The position numbers and the translations under genes are program-made. From Ga0077555 sp964500805 (GTDB lineage Bacteria; Pseudomonadota; Alphaproteobacteria; Rhizobiales; Hyphomicrobiaceae), in NCBI GenBank assembly GCA_964500805.1, contig CAZCQH010000029.1, forward strand, positions 7,216 to 71,215: a stretch of DNA of 64,000 nt. Reading direction: 5' to 3'. This document shows, in pieces, positions 8,286 to 18,042 of this stretch. The notes under the pieces were generated by a model that worked only from the letters and a program-made list of their open reading frames with translations, was not told where the DNA came from and searched no databases. The first letter of the stretch is position 1; each line of letters starts with the position of its first letter.

Positions 8286-10538
8286 TCATCCCAGCGTTCC
8301 CGTCAGCACAATCTTACCCGCCTGATCGGGACCATCGTGCTGAATCTTGCCAATGGCTCCTGCCTCGACATGCGCCGCGCGAAGTGCGGCCATGCAGGCG
8401 TCAGCGTGCTCGTCGGGAACGCTGGCGAGAAGGCCGCCCGACGTCTGTGGATCGAACAGCAGCGCGAGCGCCGCCGGGCTCGGCGTCGGCCCGGCGAGGC
8501 GGCCGCGCATGGCGAGGTTCTCCGGCAGCAGCGTGGAGGCAACGCCGTCGCGCGCCAGATCAAGGGCGCCTGGCAGCAGCGGCAGACGCGTTGAATCGAC
8601 GTGCGCGGACGCGGCGCTTCCCTCCAGCATCTCGAGCAGATGGCCGGCGAGGCCGAAGCCGGTGATGTCAGTCGCCGCTGCTGCGTGATGTGCGAGCAAA
8701 ATGCCTGCCGCTGCACTGTTGGCCTGTCGCATGGAAGCGAGAGCCGCCGCGATGTGCCGGGCACGAGAATAGCCGCGCATCCAGCCCGCGAACAGGATGC
8801 CAGTCCCAATGGGCTTGGTGAGGATGAGTGTCTGGCCTGCTGCGATGCTTCGTTTCGCGAGCACCTTGTCGCGCGCCACGGCACCGGAAACGAAGAACCC
8901 TGCCGTCAGCCCGTCGCCCTGGCCCGAGTGGCCGCCGACCACAGCGACGTTTTCGGGATCGAGCACCGCGCGCGCGCCGGCCATCAATTGCAGCAGATCG
9001 TCCTCCTGCAGATGCGGCGCCGCGCGAGCCACCTGCACCAGCGCCAGGGCATGATCGGGCTTGCCGCCCTTGGCGAGGATGTCGCTCAGCGCGTGCGCAG
9101 CCGCGATCTCGCCCAAGACGTAGGGCTCGGGCCAGATGGCGGGAAACTGGTCGGCAGTTTCGAGGCGGAGCTTGTCGCCGCCGAGGTCGACGAGCGCCGC
9201 ATCATCGCGCGGCATCAGATCGCGAACCTCAGCGGCGGCGGGCGGCTCGGGTAGGCGGTCGAGCGCCGACTGCAGCGTGGCGGGACCGAGCTTCGCCGCG
9301 CAGCCGGCGCAAAACATGTCGTTTGCGGAGCGCGGTTCGCCGCCGGTGCCGCTTGCTGCGCCTGCACCGCCTGGCATCATCGGCAGCTTGTTGAACCGGT
9401 CCATGAACGTCCGGTCGATGCGGTCCTTCCAGGTCCACGCCCAGGCGCCTTGGGCGGCCAACGATCCGCGGCTGGCAATGGCGCGTTTGTCCCCGAGCGA
9501 CAACAGCGTCAGGAACCGCGACTGTGGTTGGAAGGGCCGCGGCTGCTTGCCTTGCGTTGCGAGACGGAGGTTCTCGTTGAGCGGCGGCCCCTGGCGGACC
9601 GCGAACACGCCCGCCTTTTCGCGTGGAAAGCCGATCACGCTTGCGCAATCACCGACGGCAAAGACTGTCGGATCACCGGCCGACTGCAACGCTGGCGTGA
9701 CGCTCAGAAACCCCTGCGCATCGACAGGCAATCCCGTGTCGCGGAACCAGGTGGGCGGCTGAGCTTTGGTCGTCACCAGCACAGCGTCGGCTGCTATCAC
9801 ACGGCCGCCAGCGAGCGTCACGCCTTTAGCCGTGACTTGCACCGCTGCATCACTCTCGATCACCTCTATGGCTGCATCGCGCAGCGCGGCCCGCGCGAAA
9901 CCCCGCGCCCGCGCATTGTGCGTCGGCAGCACCTCTCCGGCGCCGATCAGAGTGAATGTGAAGGCGCGGCGATCGATGCCCTGGGCCGGCGCCTCACGCA
10001 ACAGGCGATGCCGGATGGCGAGGATCAGCTCGAATCCCGCCGCGCCGGTTCCCACCACGACGATGCGGCGCGGACCGTCAGCCGTCAGCGCGCGCGCCAA
10101 CAGCTCCTGCCAGCGCGGCGCGAAGCTCGACACCGGCTTCACCGCGACCGCGTGCTCGGCCGCGCCTGCAATGCCGTCGAGAAGCGGAGTAATGCCGGTA
10201 TCGATCGAGAGCCAATCGTAGGCGAGCGGCGGCCGCCCCTTGAGCAGCACGCGTTTGGCCGCGCGATCGATCCCCGCCGCCTCGCCATGAATGAGCCGCG
10301 CCCCCGCGAACTGCGCGAGCCGTACCAGATCGATATGGCATTGTTCGAACGTGTAGTGGCCGGCAACGTAACCGGGCAGCATGCCCGAGTAGGGCGCGTC
10401 CAACTCCTTCGCGATGACGGTCAAGCCGACGCCCGGCTCAGAGTTCATGCCGAACGATCGCAGCACCGCCACATGCGTGTGCCCGCCGCCGATCAGCACA
10501 ATGCGCTGGCGCTCCACGGCGCCGTGCGGTCCCCGCAT
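8286..10538 (-). CDS. selD: Selenide, water dikinase fused to FAD oxidoreductase
   Basis: A 750-residue fusion. Residues 1 to about 370 form a pyridine nucleotide-disulfide oxidoreductase/NADH dehydrogenase-like domain with RIVLIGGGHTHVAVL at the N-terminus and VGTGAAGFELILAIR as the second Rossmann motif. Residues about 400-750 are selenophosphate synthetase: FCAGCAAKLGP carries the catalytic Cys and Lys, then DDAALVDLGGDKL, VVGGHSGQGDG and ITGFGLAGHLLEM. SelD makes selenophosphate, the selenium donor for selenocysteine and selenouridine. The active site here is Cys, not Sec. The oxidoreductase-SelD fusion occurs in various bacteria and is thought to support selenium reduction. Its presence supports reading the TGA codons at 20320 and 46448 as selenocysteine. 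Confidence 0.92.
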   Translation of the reverse strand: MRGPHGAVERQRIVLIGGGHTHVAVLRSFGMNSEPGVGLTVIAKELDAPYSGMLPGYVAGHYTFEQCHIDLVRLAQFAGARLIHGEAAGIDRAAKRVLLKGRPPLAYDWLSIDTGITPLLDGIAGAAEHAVAVKPVSSFAPRWQELLARALTADGPRRIVVVGTGAAGFELILAIRHRLLREAPAQGIDRRAFTFTLIGAGEVLPTHNARARGFARAALRDAAIEVIESDAAVQVTAKGVTLAGGRVIAADAVLVTTKAQPPTWFRDTGLPVDAQGFLSVTPALQSAGDPTVFAVGDCASVIGFPREKAGVFAVRQGPPLNENLRLATQGKQPRPFQPQSRFLTLLSLGDKRAIASRGSLAAQGAWAWTWKDRIDRTFMDRFNKLPMMPGGAGAASGTGGEPRSANDMFCAGCAAKLGPATLQSALDRLPEPPAAAEVRDLMPRDDAALVDLGGDKLRLETADQFPAIWPEPYVLGEIAAAHALSDILAKGGKPDHALALVQVARAAPHLQEDDLLQLMAGARAVLDPENVAVVGGHSGQGDGLTAGFFVSGAVARDKVLAKRSIAAGQTLILTKPIGTGILFAGWMRGYSRARHIAAALASMRQANSAAAGILLAHHAAAATDITGFGLAGHLLEMLEGSAASAHVDSTRLPLLPGALDLARDGVASTLLPENLAMRGRLAGPTPSPAALALLFDPQTSGGLLASVPDEHADACMAALRAAHVEAGAIGKIQHDGPDQAGKIVLTGTLG

Positions 10539-10866
10539 CAGGACGTCCCTGTTCGGTTGACGGCGGCAGTCGGTTCAGGCGCGATCGGCATCAAGTGGAC
10601 TCTGGGCGGCAGGCGCGTGCGGGGCGTGCGGCCAGCACATAACCTCAACGCGCCGAGGTGGGCAACGGCCGTTGAACCACGCCTCTCCGGGATCTTACCT
10701 TCGTCCTGACACCCGTCGCCCGGAGTATTGACAACGCCGGGCTCGAGGCCGGCACGAATCTGATGCCCTGCCGTCTTTAACCCTCGCCTGCTATAATTGG
10801 CAGCTGCGGCGGCAAATCGGCCAAAACATCACGTGTAATTGCGACGAGAGACGAGACCCTCACCCC
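10539..10866. other. 328-base spacer between divergent selD and hydrolase
   Basis: No gene is visible. This is the divergent control region between the selD fusion (leftward) and the AstE-like gene (rightward). The only promoter-like element I see is a TATAAT at 10792-10797, listed separately. Confidence 0.6.
10768..10797 (+). promoter_or_regulatory. Possible sigma70-type promoter
   Basis: A perfect TATAAT (10792-10797) lies 70 bases upstream of the AstE-like start. The best -35 candidate is CTGCCG at 10768-10773, 18 bases away, which matches the consensus poorly. AT-rich hexamers are rare here, which makes the -10 box stand out, but the assignment is weak. Confidence 0.35.
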
Positions 10867-11955
10867 GTGCGCTCAGCCTTCGAGATCGGCGGCATCAGGA
10901 TAGAGCCCGGCACCCGCCGACTCGTCGACCTGCCCGTGTCGAAGCTCTCCAACCACACGCCTGTGACGCTCCCCGTCCACGTGCTGCATGGCCTGCGTCC
11001 TGGCCCGGCGATGTTCATTTCTGCGGCGATTCATGGGGACGAGCTGAACGGGGTCGAGATCATCCGCCGCGTCCTGCGCACGCTGCAGCCCAACGCCATC
11101 TCCGGCACCTTGCTGGCAATACCGGTGGTGAACGCCTACGGATTCATCGGCCGCTCGCGCTATTTGCCCGACCGGCGGGATTTGAACCGCGCATTTCCGG
11201 GCTCGAGCTCAGGGTCGTTGGCGGCGCGCCTCGCGCACCTTTTCCTCAACGAGGTGGTGCGCCGCTGTCAGTTTGGCATCGACCTCCACACCGCGGCGGT
11301 TCATCGCGTGAACCTGCCGCAGATCCGCGCCGAGACGGCGAAGCGGGTGCGCATGCGCGAGCTGGCCGAAGCCTTTGGCGCACCGGTCGTGCTGGAGAGC
11401 CACGAGCGCGCCGGCTCACTGCGCAAAAGCGCGCGCGAAGCCGGCGTCGACGTGCTCGTCTACGAGGGCGGCGAGGGGCTGCGCTTCGACGAGTTTGCCA
11501 TCAAGGCCGGCGTCGACGGCATTGCTGGCGTCATGCTCAAGTCCGGCATGCTCGCACTGCCCGACAGCGTCGATCCCGTGCCGAAGGACATGCAGCGCCT
11601 CCCCGTCTTCGCCAACGCCTCGCGCTGGGTGCGCGCGCCCGATGGCGGCGTCTTCCGCACCTTGAAGAAGATCGGCCACGCGGTGACCGAGGGCGAGATC
11701 ATCGGTTATGTCGCCAATCCCTACGAGGACGCGCAAGTCGAGATCAGAAGCCCGCGCCGCGGCATCATCGTCGGTTCGACCACGCTGCCGATCGTCAATA
11801 TGGGCGATGCGCTGTTCCACATCGCCTGGTCCGACGAGCACGAGCGCACCCGCCCGCGTCGCCGCCCCGCCCCCGCCGACGAACGCCCTATCGAAGCCGA
11901 GCCGCCGCCGAGCGAAGACGCCGATGTGCTCATGGATGAGGACGAGATTATTTGA
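10867..11955 (+). CDS. Succinylglutamate desuccinylase/aspartoacylase family protein
   Basis: A 362-residue zinc carboxypeptidase-fold hydrolase (AstE/AspA family). GTG at 10867 is the start that fits the family N-terminus (FEIGGIRIEPGTRR). Zinc-ligand motifs are HGDELNG (His and Glu) and DLHT (third ligand), with ANPYED and a beta-rich C-terminal domain following. An acidic tail (EDADVLMDEDEII) is unusual. Such proteins deacylate N-acyl amino acids or related compounds. Several alphaproteobacterial members are annotated only by fold, and the substrate here is unknown. Confidence 0.83.
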   Translation: MRSAFEIGGIRIEPGTRRLVDLPVSKLSNHTPVTLPVHVLHGLRPGPAMFISAAIHGDELNGVEIIRRVLRTLQPNAISGTLLAIPVVNAYGFIGRSRYLPDRRDLNRAFPGSSSGSLAARLAHLFLNEVVRRCQFGIDLHTAAVHRVNLPQIRAETAKRVRMRELAEAFGAPVVLESHERAGSLRKSAREAGVDVLVYEGGEGLRFDEFAIKAGVDGIAGVMLKSGMLALPDSVDPVPKDMQRLPVFANASRWVRAPDGGVFRTLKKIGHAVTEGEIIGYVANPYEDAQVEIRSPRRGIIVGSTTLPIVNMGDALFHIAWSDEHERTRPRRRPAPADERPIEAEPPPSEDADVLMDEDEII

Positions 11956-12136
11956 AGCAGGCGGAAGCCGTTGGCCGATCCCAACTCACCTCCCCATTAT
12001 TTGCTTTGAACGCTGCCACTCTTCCCCACCCGCACCAACCCGGCTAAGGTCCGAACAACGCCAGCGCTTGAAGTGCTGGACCACAACCCCCAAAGAACCA
12101 ACTCTTGATGTGCGCAGAAAGGCAAAGGAGTCCCAG

Positions 12137-12631
12137 ATGATCAAAGTCGGCGACAAGCTTCCCGAGGCAACGTTCATGACCATGGGCGCGGACGGTGCGC
12201 CCAAGCCCCAATCCACGGCCGAGGTGTTCGGCGGCAAGAAGGTCGCCCTCTTCGCGGTGCCGGGCGCCTACACGCCGACCTGCCACAAGACGCACATGCC
12301 TGGCTTCGTCGGCCGCGCCGAGGAGTTGCAAAAGAAGGGCTACACGGTCGCTTGCACGTCGGTGAACGATGTCTTCGTCATGACACAGTGGGCTAAGGAC
12401 ACGGGCGCCGCCGGCAAGATCACCATGCTCGCCGACGGTGCGGCGGACTTTGCCAAGAAGATCGGCCTTGATCTGGATCTTTCCGCCCGCGGCCTCGGTG
12501 TACGCTCGAAGCGCTATGCGATGGCCGTGGACAATGGTGTGGTGAAGGTGCTGAACGTCGAGGACGCGCCGGGCGCGGTCGAGAAGTCGAGCGCGGAGAC
12601 GATGTGCTCCATGATCGACAAGAGCCTTTGA
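12137..12631 (+). CDS. Peroxiredoxin, Prx5 type
   Basis: A 164-residue thioredoxin-fold peroxidase. The start at 12137 has AAAGGAG upstream. The motif PGAYTPTCHKTHMPGF places the peroxidatic cysteine at residue 49, and two further cysteines (about 74 and near the C-terminus) are possible resolving residues. Prx5-type enzymes reduce hydroperoxides in the cytoplasm using thioredoxin or glutaredoxin. It is followed by a good Rho-independent terminator. This is a normal cysteine enzyme, in contrast to the selenocysteine Prx-like gene at 19921. Confidence 0.92.
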   Translation: MIKVGDKLPEATFMTMGADGAPKPQSTAEVFGGKKVALFAVPGAYTPTCHKTHMPGFVGRAEELQKKGYTVACTSVNDVFVMTQWAKDTGAAGKITMLADGAADFAKKIGLDLDLSARGLGVRSKRYAMAVDNGVVKVLNVEDAPGAVEKSSAETMCSMIDKSL

Positions 12632-12663
12632 GACGCTTTTGCCCTCGGCGGTTCACGAGCAAA

Positions 12664-12694
12664 GACCCGGCCCGCCGCGGCCGGGTTCTTTTTT
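12664..12694 (+). terminator. Rho-independent terminator after peroxiredoxin
   Basis: ACCCGGCC (12665-12672) pairs with GGCCGGGT (12679-12686) around a six-base loop and is followed by TTCTTTTTT. It lies 33 bases past the peroxiredoxin stop and has the classic stem plus T-tract. The rest of the 307-base spacer up to 12938 holds nothing I recognise. Confidence 0.88.
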
Positions 12695-12938
12695 CAGGCA
12701 CTCGACCAGATATCTGGATGGAGCTCAGCTCGCGAACCGATGCTGCCATCAATGGATCATGGCCACGGTTGGAGGAGCGCTTCCGCAAGTTCCGCGGCAA
12801 GCCGATCGGCAACCTGTATCGTAATCGCGCCGTCGATGATGCCTAATCGAACACACGGCCTCATTGTGGCCAGAGTGTCGATTCAGGTAAACACTTGAAT
12901 AGAAAACGAGGATCGGCGCCGGAGCGGGGTCGCGATTC

Positions 12939-14135
12939 ATGCGTTGGCAATTGGTAGCAACCACCATTGCGGCGACGCTCTGCGCTGCAGGCATTGCGCC
13001 GCTGCTCGGCCAGGTCGGGCAGCAGCCGCCGCGATCGGTTCCGGCACCAGAAGCATCCGGAAAGCAGGCGAGACCCGCATCCGCAAAGGGCGACAAGACG
13101 CTCGTCCGTAAAGCCGCCAAGCCGGTTCGAGAGCCCAATGCAATCGCCGCGAAATCGATCTTCGGTGCAATCGGCACGCCTGCGCCCATGGCTGCACGGG
13201 CCATTGGTTTTTATGCCAAAGGTTGCCTTGCCGGTGCCAAACCGCTGGCGATCGACGGGCCGAATTGGCAGGCTATGCGCCTCTCGCGGAATCGCAACTG
13301 GGGGCACCCAGACCTGATTGCGCTGATTGAGCGTCTCGCCAGGGACGCCAAGGCGAATGACGGCTGGCCCGGACTGTTGGTCGGCGATATCTCGCAACCG
13401 CGCGGCGGGCCGATGTTGACCGGGCACAACAGCCATCAAATTGGCCTCGATGCTGATATTTGGCTAACGCCCATGCCCGACCGGCGCCTCTCCGCGAAGG
13501 AGCGCGAGGACCTGCCCGCGACGTCCATGCTGGCGCCCGATGGCATCTACGTAGATCCCAAGGTTTGGACCGTGAGCCACGCGCGGCTCGTATTGCGCGC
13601 CGCAAGCTATCCCGAGGTGGAGCGCGTCCTGGTTCACCCCGGGATCAAGATGGCTCTCTGTCAGCAGCCTGGAGCGAGCACTGCCGCGCTCGCCAAGATT
13701 CGCCCGTACTTCGGTCACCATTATCACATGCACGTTCGCATTGCGTGCCCGCGCGGCAGCGAGGGCTGCGAGGGCCAACAGCCCATTCCGAACCCCAATG
13801 ATGATGGCTGTGGCAAAGAGATCGACGACTGGATCAAGCTGCTTAAGCGGCCGCCGGCCCCACCCGTACCTGGTGCCAAACCGCCCCCACCGAAACCACC
13901 GCTGACGCTTGATCAGTTACCTGCCGCTTGCCGGCTGGTGGTGAACGCGGGGCAGCCATCGTCCGCTCTGCCGCCGGTAGCAGTTCCCGTGCCCACGCCC
14001 GCCGCGCCGCCCCCCGCTCTGCGCGGAGTGCCACTGAAGCCGATCTGCGCGCGCCTGGCCGCTGACTACTGGCAGGATTTGCGTCGCCCTCGCGGAGGCC
14101 TCCAAAATGCCGCAACTGCGGGAACATGTCGATGA
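12939..14135 (+). CDS. mepA: Penicillin-insensitive murein endopeptidase MepA (M74)
   Basis: A 398-residue protein with an N-terminal signal/anchor segment, a Lys/Pro-rich linker and a LAS-type metallopeptidase domain (about 65-310). The zinc ligands are seen in SHQIGLDAD (His and Asp) and HYHMHVR (HxH). MepA cleaves D-Ala-meso-DAP cross-links in periplasmic peptidoglycan. The family is normally about 270-300 residues. The extra C-terminal part (from about 305) is Pro-rich with a short Cys-containing tail and is specific to this lineage. It lies 66 bases upstream of the DUF4175 gene. Confidence 0.9.
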   Translation: MRWQLVATTIAATLCAAGIAPLLGQVGQQPPRSVPAPEASGKQARPASAKGDKTLVRKAAKPVREPNAIAAKSIFGAIGTPAPMAARAIGFYAKGCLAGAKPLAIDGPNWQAMRLSRNRNWGHPDLIALIERLARDAKANDGWPGLLVGDISQPRGGPMLTGHNSHQIGLDADIWLTPMPDRRLSAKEREDLPATSMLAPDGIYVDPKVWTVSHARLVLRAASYPEVERVLVHPGIKMALCQQPGASTAALAKIRPYFGHHYHMHVRIACPRGSEGCEGQQPIPNPNDDGCGKEIDDWIKLLKRPPAPPVPGAKPPPPKPPLTLDQLPAACRLVVNAGQPSSALPPVAVPVPTPAAPPPALRGVPLKPICARLAADYWQDLRRPRGGLQNAATAGTCR

Positions 14136-14201
14136 ACCAAAAGTGAGGCTCGGCGCTTTCGATTCATGGCGTCCGACTGGCCGGCGTGTTAAAGGTCCAA
14201 G

Positions 14202-16976
14202 ATGACCCAGACGCACCACTCTCCCGCTTCGTCTCCGGCGCAACCGCGCGAGGGCTCGCAGCCGCAAGGCACGCCGAACCCTGTGTTCGAACGCAAGGTT
14301 CGCCTGAGCCGCCTGGCGCAATTTTTCGAGCGACTTTGGCCACGTGCCTGGGCGATGATTGCTCTGGCTTCGCTGTTTTTGCTGGTCTCGCTGCTGGGCG
14401 TCTGGTCGCGCATCTCCGAGCTCCCCCACGCGGCACTGCTTGGTGCCTTCGGACTTGCGGCGCTCGCAATCGGCATCTGGATGGCGCGCACGCCTTGGCC
14501 TTCGCGAGACGATGCTATTCGGCGCATAGAGCGCCGCTCCGGCGTGCCACACCGCCCGGCCTCGAGCTACGAGGACACTGTCACGGCCGCGGCCGATAAT
14601 CCCGCAACGCATGCTCTCTGGCAGGCTCATAAAGCGCGCTTGTCGGCCCTGCTTGCACGACTGAAGGTTGGCAATCCGTCGCCGCGAGCCGATCGCTACG
14701 ACCCTTTGGCATTCCGTGCGTTGTTGCTGCTGGGCCTCGCGCTACTGGGACTGGCCGTCGGTGATAGCGCGTCGGATCGCCTGCGTGCTGCGTTCCGCTT
14801 CGGCCAGCCGATGCTGACGGCTGATTCTCGCGTCGACGCCTGGGTGACGCCCCCAGGCTACACCGGCCGCCCACCGATCATTCTCGCCGATGGCTCGCGG
14901 CCCGTAGGAGCGATGCCGCAGCCGATTGCCGCCGCTGACCAGAACGGGGCAATCGAGGTGCCGGAAGCGAGTCAGCTCGTCATCCGCGCAACCGGTGCCA
15001 AAGGCTTTGTTATCGAGGTAACCCCTGAGGGCAAACCTACTGAGCGTCACGAGGCCAAGGCCCCAGCAACAGCTGCCAATTCGCAGACCAAAGCTTCGAG
15101 CTCTGCTGTCGCCGCGCCACCGCCGAGTGATGTCGCCGAGATCAAGCTCGACCTGAAAGCGTCCTCCAAAATCCGCATTTCGGGCGTTACCGGCCTTGGA
15201 CCCTGGCAGTTCAAGGTGATCCCCGACACCCCACCCAAGATCGCGTTGACCAAAGACCCCGAACGCACGCCTCGTGGATCTCTGAAGCTGACCTTTAAGG
15301 TCGAGGACGACTATGGCGTAGTTTCCGCCGATGGTCGCATCAAGCGCGTGCCCGAGAATGCCGACGATCCCGCCACTCAGTGGGCCCGTCCCGAACCGAA
15401 CAAGGGCCCCCGTCCGCCGCTTGAGCGCCCTCCGCAACTCTCGCTGCGCCTGCCGCGCGCCAATGCCAAAACGGCCGAGGGCAATAGCTATCACGAGCTC
15501 GGCAGCCATCCCTGGGCAGGCATGCGTGTCGAGCTGCACTTGCAGGCCAAGGATCAGGCTGGCCAGGCTGGTAAGAGCGAGCCGCACCAGTTCATCCTGC
15601 CGCAGCGCCGCTTTAACAATCCGATCGCACGCGCTGTCGTCGAGCAGCGCCGATACCTGGTCGAGGATCCTCGCAATCGACCGCGCGTCCTGCAGGCCAT
15701 CGAAGCAATCACTCTTGAGCCCGAGGATTTCTTTCACGACAGCCGAGCCTACCTCGGCTTGCGCTCCGCTTATTGGCGCCTTCAGCGCGACCGCTCGCGG
15801 CTTGGCATCAGGAGCGTCGTCGATCAGCTCTGGCACGTCGCGCTAAGGCTTGAGGACGGTAACCTTTCAGACGCCGAGCGGCGCCTCCGCGAGGCCCAGG
15901 AAAACCTTGCCAAGGCGCTCCAGGAGGGCGCTTCGGAGGAAGAGATCCGCCAGCTCATGAACGAGCTGCGGCAGGCGTTGAACGAGTTCATGAACCAGAT
16001 GGCCCAACAGGGTCAGCAGCAGATGCCGGAAGGCCTCTCGCAGAATCAGCAATTCATTCGGCCGCAGGATCTCGATCGCATGATGCGCGATATCGAGAAC
16101 ATGGCGCGCCAGGGCTCGCGCGACATGGCGCAGCAGATGCTGAGCCAGCTGCGCGATCTCCTCGAACAGCTGCAGAACGGCCGCATGGCCCAGAATCAAG
16201 GCCAGGGCCAGCAGGGCCAAGGCCAGCAGATGATGCAGATGATGGACCAGTTCGGGAAGATCATCGGCGATCAGCAGCAGCTTCTGGACGACACATTCAG
16301 TGAGCAGCAGGGTGACCAGGGCGACCAACAGGGCCAGCAAGGTCAACAGGGACAGCAAGGCCAGCAAGGCCAGCAAGGGCAACAGGGACAGAGAGGTCAG
16401 CAAGGCCAACAAGGGCAGGGGCAGCAAGGCCAGCGTGGCCAACGCGGACAGCGTGGCCAGCAAGGCCAGGGACAGCAAGCGCAGCCGGGACAAGGCCAGC
16501 AGCCCGGCCAGGGCGGTCAAGGTCTTGGCCAGCGCCAGTCCGAGCTGCGCGATCGTCTCGGCCAGCTGCAGCGCGGGATGGGCCAATTCGGCATGCGCGT
16601 GCCTGACCAGTTGGACCAAGCTGAGCAGGCCATGCGCGATGCTGAGCGAGCGCTGCAGAACGGCGATCTCGAAGGTGCTGCCCGCGCTGAGCAGCGTGCC
16701 CTGGAAAACCTCCGCCAGGGTGCCCAGTCGATGGCCGAGCAGATGCTACGCCAAATGCCATCCCAGTACGGCCGCGCTGGCGACGTGCCGCGCGATCCCC
16801 TGGGTCGTCCTCAGCGCTCCGAAGGGCCGGATTTCGGCAACTCCGTCAAGGTCCCCGACGAGATCGACGTGCAGCGCGCGCGTGAGATCTTGGAAGAGCT
16901 GCGCCGTCGCCTCGGAGAGCCGACGCGCCCGTTGCTCGAGCTCGACTATATCGAACGGCTACTTCGCCGCTTCTGA
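14202..16976 (+). CDS. DUF4175 / TIGR02302 family membrane protein
   Basis: A 924-residue protein. Two membrane helices lie near residues 48-90 and another near 165-185, followed by a large periplasmic beta-rich part with DSRVDAWVTPPGYTGRPP and VEDDYGV motifs. A helical region rich in Gln follows, then a low-complexity (GQQ)n stretch (about residues 665-775), and the protein ends in REILEELRRRLGEPTRPLLELDYIERLLRRF. This family is found in Rhizobiales and other alphaproteobacteria. Its function is unknown, and an envelope role is inferred from topology and from neighbouring mepA. The Gln/Gly region probably varies in length between strains. Confidence 0.87.
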   Translation: MTQTHHSPASSPAQPREGSQPQGTPNPVFERKVRLSRLAQFFERLWPRAWAMIALASLFLLVSLLGVWSRISELPHAALLGAFGLAALAIGIWMARTPWPSRDDAIRRIERRSGVPHRPASSYEDTVTAAADNPATHALWQAHKARLSALLARLKVGNPSPRADRYDPLAFRALLLLGLALLGLAVGDSASDRLRAAFRFGQPMLTADSRVDAWVTPPGYTGRPPIILADGSRPVGAMPQPIAAADQNGAIEVPEASQLVIRATGAKGFVIEVTPEGKPTERHEAKAPATAANSQTKASSSAVAAPPPSDVAEIKLDLKASSKIRISGVTGLGPWQFKVIPDTPPKIALTKDPERTPRGSLKLTFKVEDDYGVVSADGRIKRVPENADDPATQWARPEPNKGPRPPLERPPQLSLRLPRANAKTAEGNSYHELGSHPWAGMRVELHLQAKDQAGQAGKSEPHQFILPQRRFNNPIARAVVEQRRYLVEDPRNRPRVLQAIEAITLEPEDFFHDSRAYLGLRSAYWRLQRDRSRLGIRSVVDQLWHVALRLEDGNLSDAERRLREAQENLAKALQEGASEEEIRQLMNELRQALNEFMNQMAQQGQQQMPEGLSQNQQFIRPQDLDRMMRDIENMARQGSRDMAQQMLSQLRDLLEQLQNGRMAQNQGQGQQGQGQQMMQMMDQFGKIIGDQQQLLDDTFSEQQGDQGDQQGQQGQQGQQGQQGQQGQQGQRGQQGQQGQGQQGQRGQRGQRGQQGQGQQAQPGQGQQPGQGGQGLGQRQSELRDRLGQLQRGMGQFGMRVPDQLDQAEQAMRDAERALQNGDLEGAARAEQRALENLRQGAQSMAEQMLRQMPSQYGRAGDVPRDPLGRPQRSEGPDFGNSVKVPDEIDVQRAREILEELRRRLGEPTRPLLELDYIERLLRRF
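16198..16510 (+). repeat. Intragenic CAG/CAAGGC tandem repeat (Gln-Gly)
   Basis: Within the DUF4175 gene the sequence is an imperfect tandem array of 9-base units such as GGCCAGCAA and GGACAGCAA encoding G-Q-Q. It is densest at about 16320-16480. Synonymous differences show that it is old but of a type that can expand or contract by slippage. Confidence 0.8.
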
Positions 16977-17259
16977 CAGTGTCGATCGGCTCGAGATCGC
17001 GGACATGAGCTGGTCAGTCCTGAGGCGCGAGTCCCAGCGTTCGACCCGGCAGTGACGGCTGCTTCGCATCCGCAGTGCATCGAGAGCCGTCTTCACCCGA
17101 ACCGCAGCGGAATTGGGCGCTCCCGATTGCGGAGGCACTTCGCGTTGATCGCACCAGCCGGTGCATGTCCATGAATTCCATCATTCTCTTGGCCTCAGCC
17201 CTGAGCCGGGAATAGAGTGGGCCGATCACGAACAACAATCAACGACTGGAGGAAGCTCT

Positions 17260-18033
17260 ATGGATCTGCAGCTCAGGGGCAAGAAAGTGCTCGTCACGGG
17301 CGGATCGAAAGGAATAGGCGCATCGCTCGGGCATGCATTCGCGGCAGAGGGCGCCAACATTATCCTCGTCTCGCGCTCGGCGGACGCCCTGAAGACGACG
17401 GCCGATGCGATCCGCTCTCGGCATCAGGTCACTGTCGAGACGCATGCAGCCGATCTGTCGCACGGCCCCGAGCGCGAAGCGACGATGAAGAAGTTTCCCA
17501 GCATCGACATTCTCTGCAACAACGCCGGGGCGATTCCTGGCGGCAGCATATTTGACATTTCCATGGAGAAATGGATCGAGGCGTGGCAGCTGAAAGTGTT
17601 CGGCTACATCCACATGACCAAGTTGGCGCTCGAGCAGATGAAGGCTCGGAAGTCGGGCATCATCGTGAACATCATCGGCATGGCCGGACCGAACGTGCGC
17701 TACGACTATGTGTGCGGCTCGACGGGCAACGCGGGTCTCAACGCGTTCACGAAGGCTGTCGGCTCGCGGACGCCGGACTACGGTGTGCGCGTGTTCGGCA
17801 TCAATCCGGCCGCGACCCGCACGGATCGCATCATGACGCTCTCGAAGGCGCGCGCGAAATCGACATTCGGGGATGAGAGCCGCTGGGAGGAGACGCTCGG
17901 CGATCTGCCGTTCGGGCGGCTGAAGGAGCCGGATGAGGTGGCTGCCCTCGCCGTGATGCTCTGCGGGCCGCAGGTCGAGTATCTCTCGGGCGCCATGATC
18001 GACATGGACGGCGGGCACATGTTCCGCAAGTGA
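17260..18033 (+). CDS. SDR family protein lacking the catalytic lysine
   Basis: A 257-residue short-chain dehydrogenase/reductase. The ATG at 17260 is preferred because TGGAGGA precedes it and the fold begins directly after (MDLQLRGKKVLVTGGSKGIG). NNAG is present, but the active-site segment is YDYVCGSTGNAGLNAFTKA. The Tyr of YxxxK is there and Ser occupies the Lys position. An SDR branch with YxxGxxGNAxL is known to me as a pattern, so this is probably a subfamily trait rather than damage. It precedes an LLM oxidoreductase and another SDR in the same direction, suggesting a catabolic operon. Confidence 0.8.
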   Translation: MDLQLRGKKVLVTGGSKGIGASLGHAFAAEGANIILVSRSADALKTTADAIRSRHQVTVETHAADLSHGPEREATMKKFPSIDILCNNAGAIPGGSIFDISMEKWIEAWQLKVFGYIHMTKLALEQMKARKSGIIVNIIGMAGPNVRYDYVCGSTGNAGLNAFTKAVGSRTPDYGVRVFGINPAATRTDRIMTLSKARAKSTFGDESRWEETLGDLPFGRLKEPDEVAALAVMLCGPQVEYLSGAMIDMDGGHMFRK

Positions 18034-18042
18034 GATTCGCCC

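Noticed and set aside
10728..10733. TTGACA hexamer upstream of the AstE-like gene as a -35 box for the TATAAT at 10792
   Set aside because: The distance is 58 bases, far beyond promoter spacing, and no -10 box lies 16-18 bases after it.
16198..16510. Regular repeats considered as a CRISPR array
   Set aside because: The repeat is a 9-base in-frame Gln-Gly coding repeat inside a conserved protein, without spacers.
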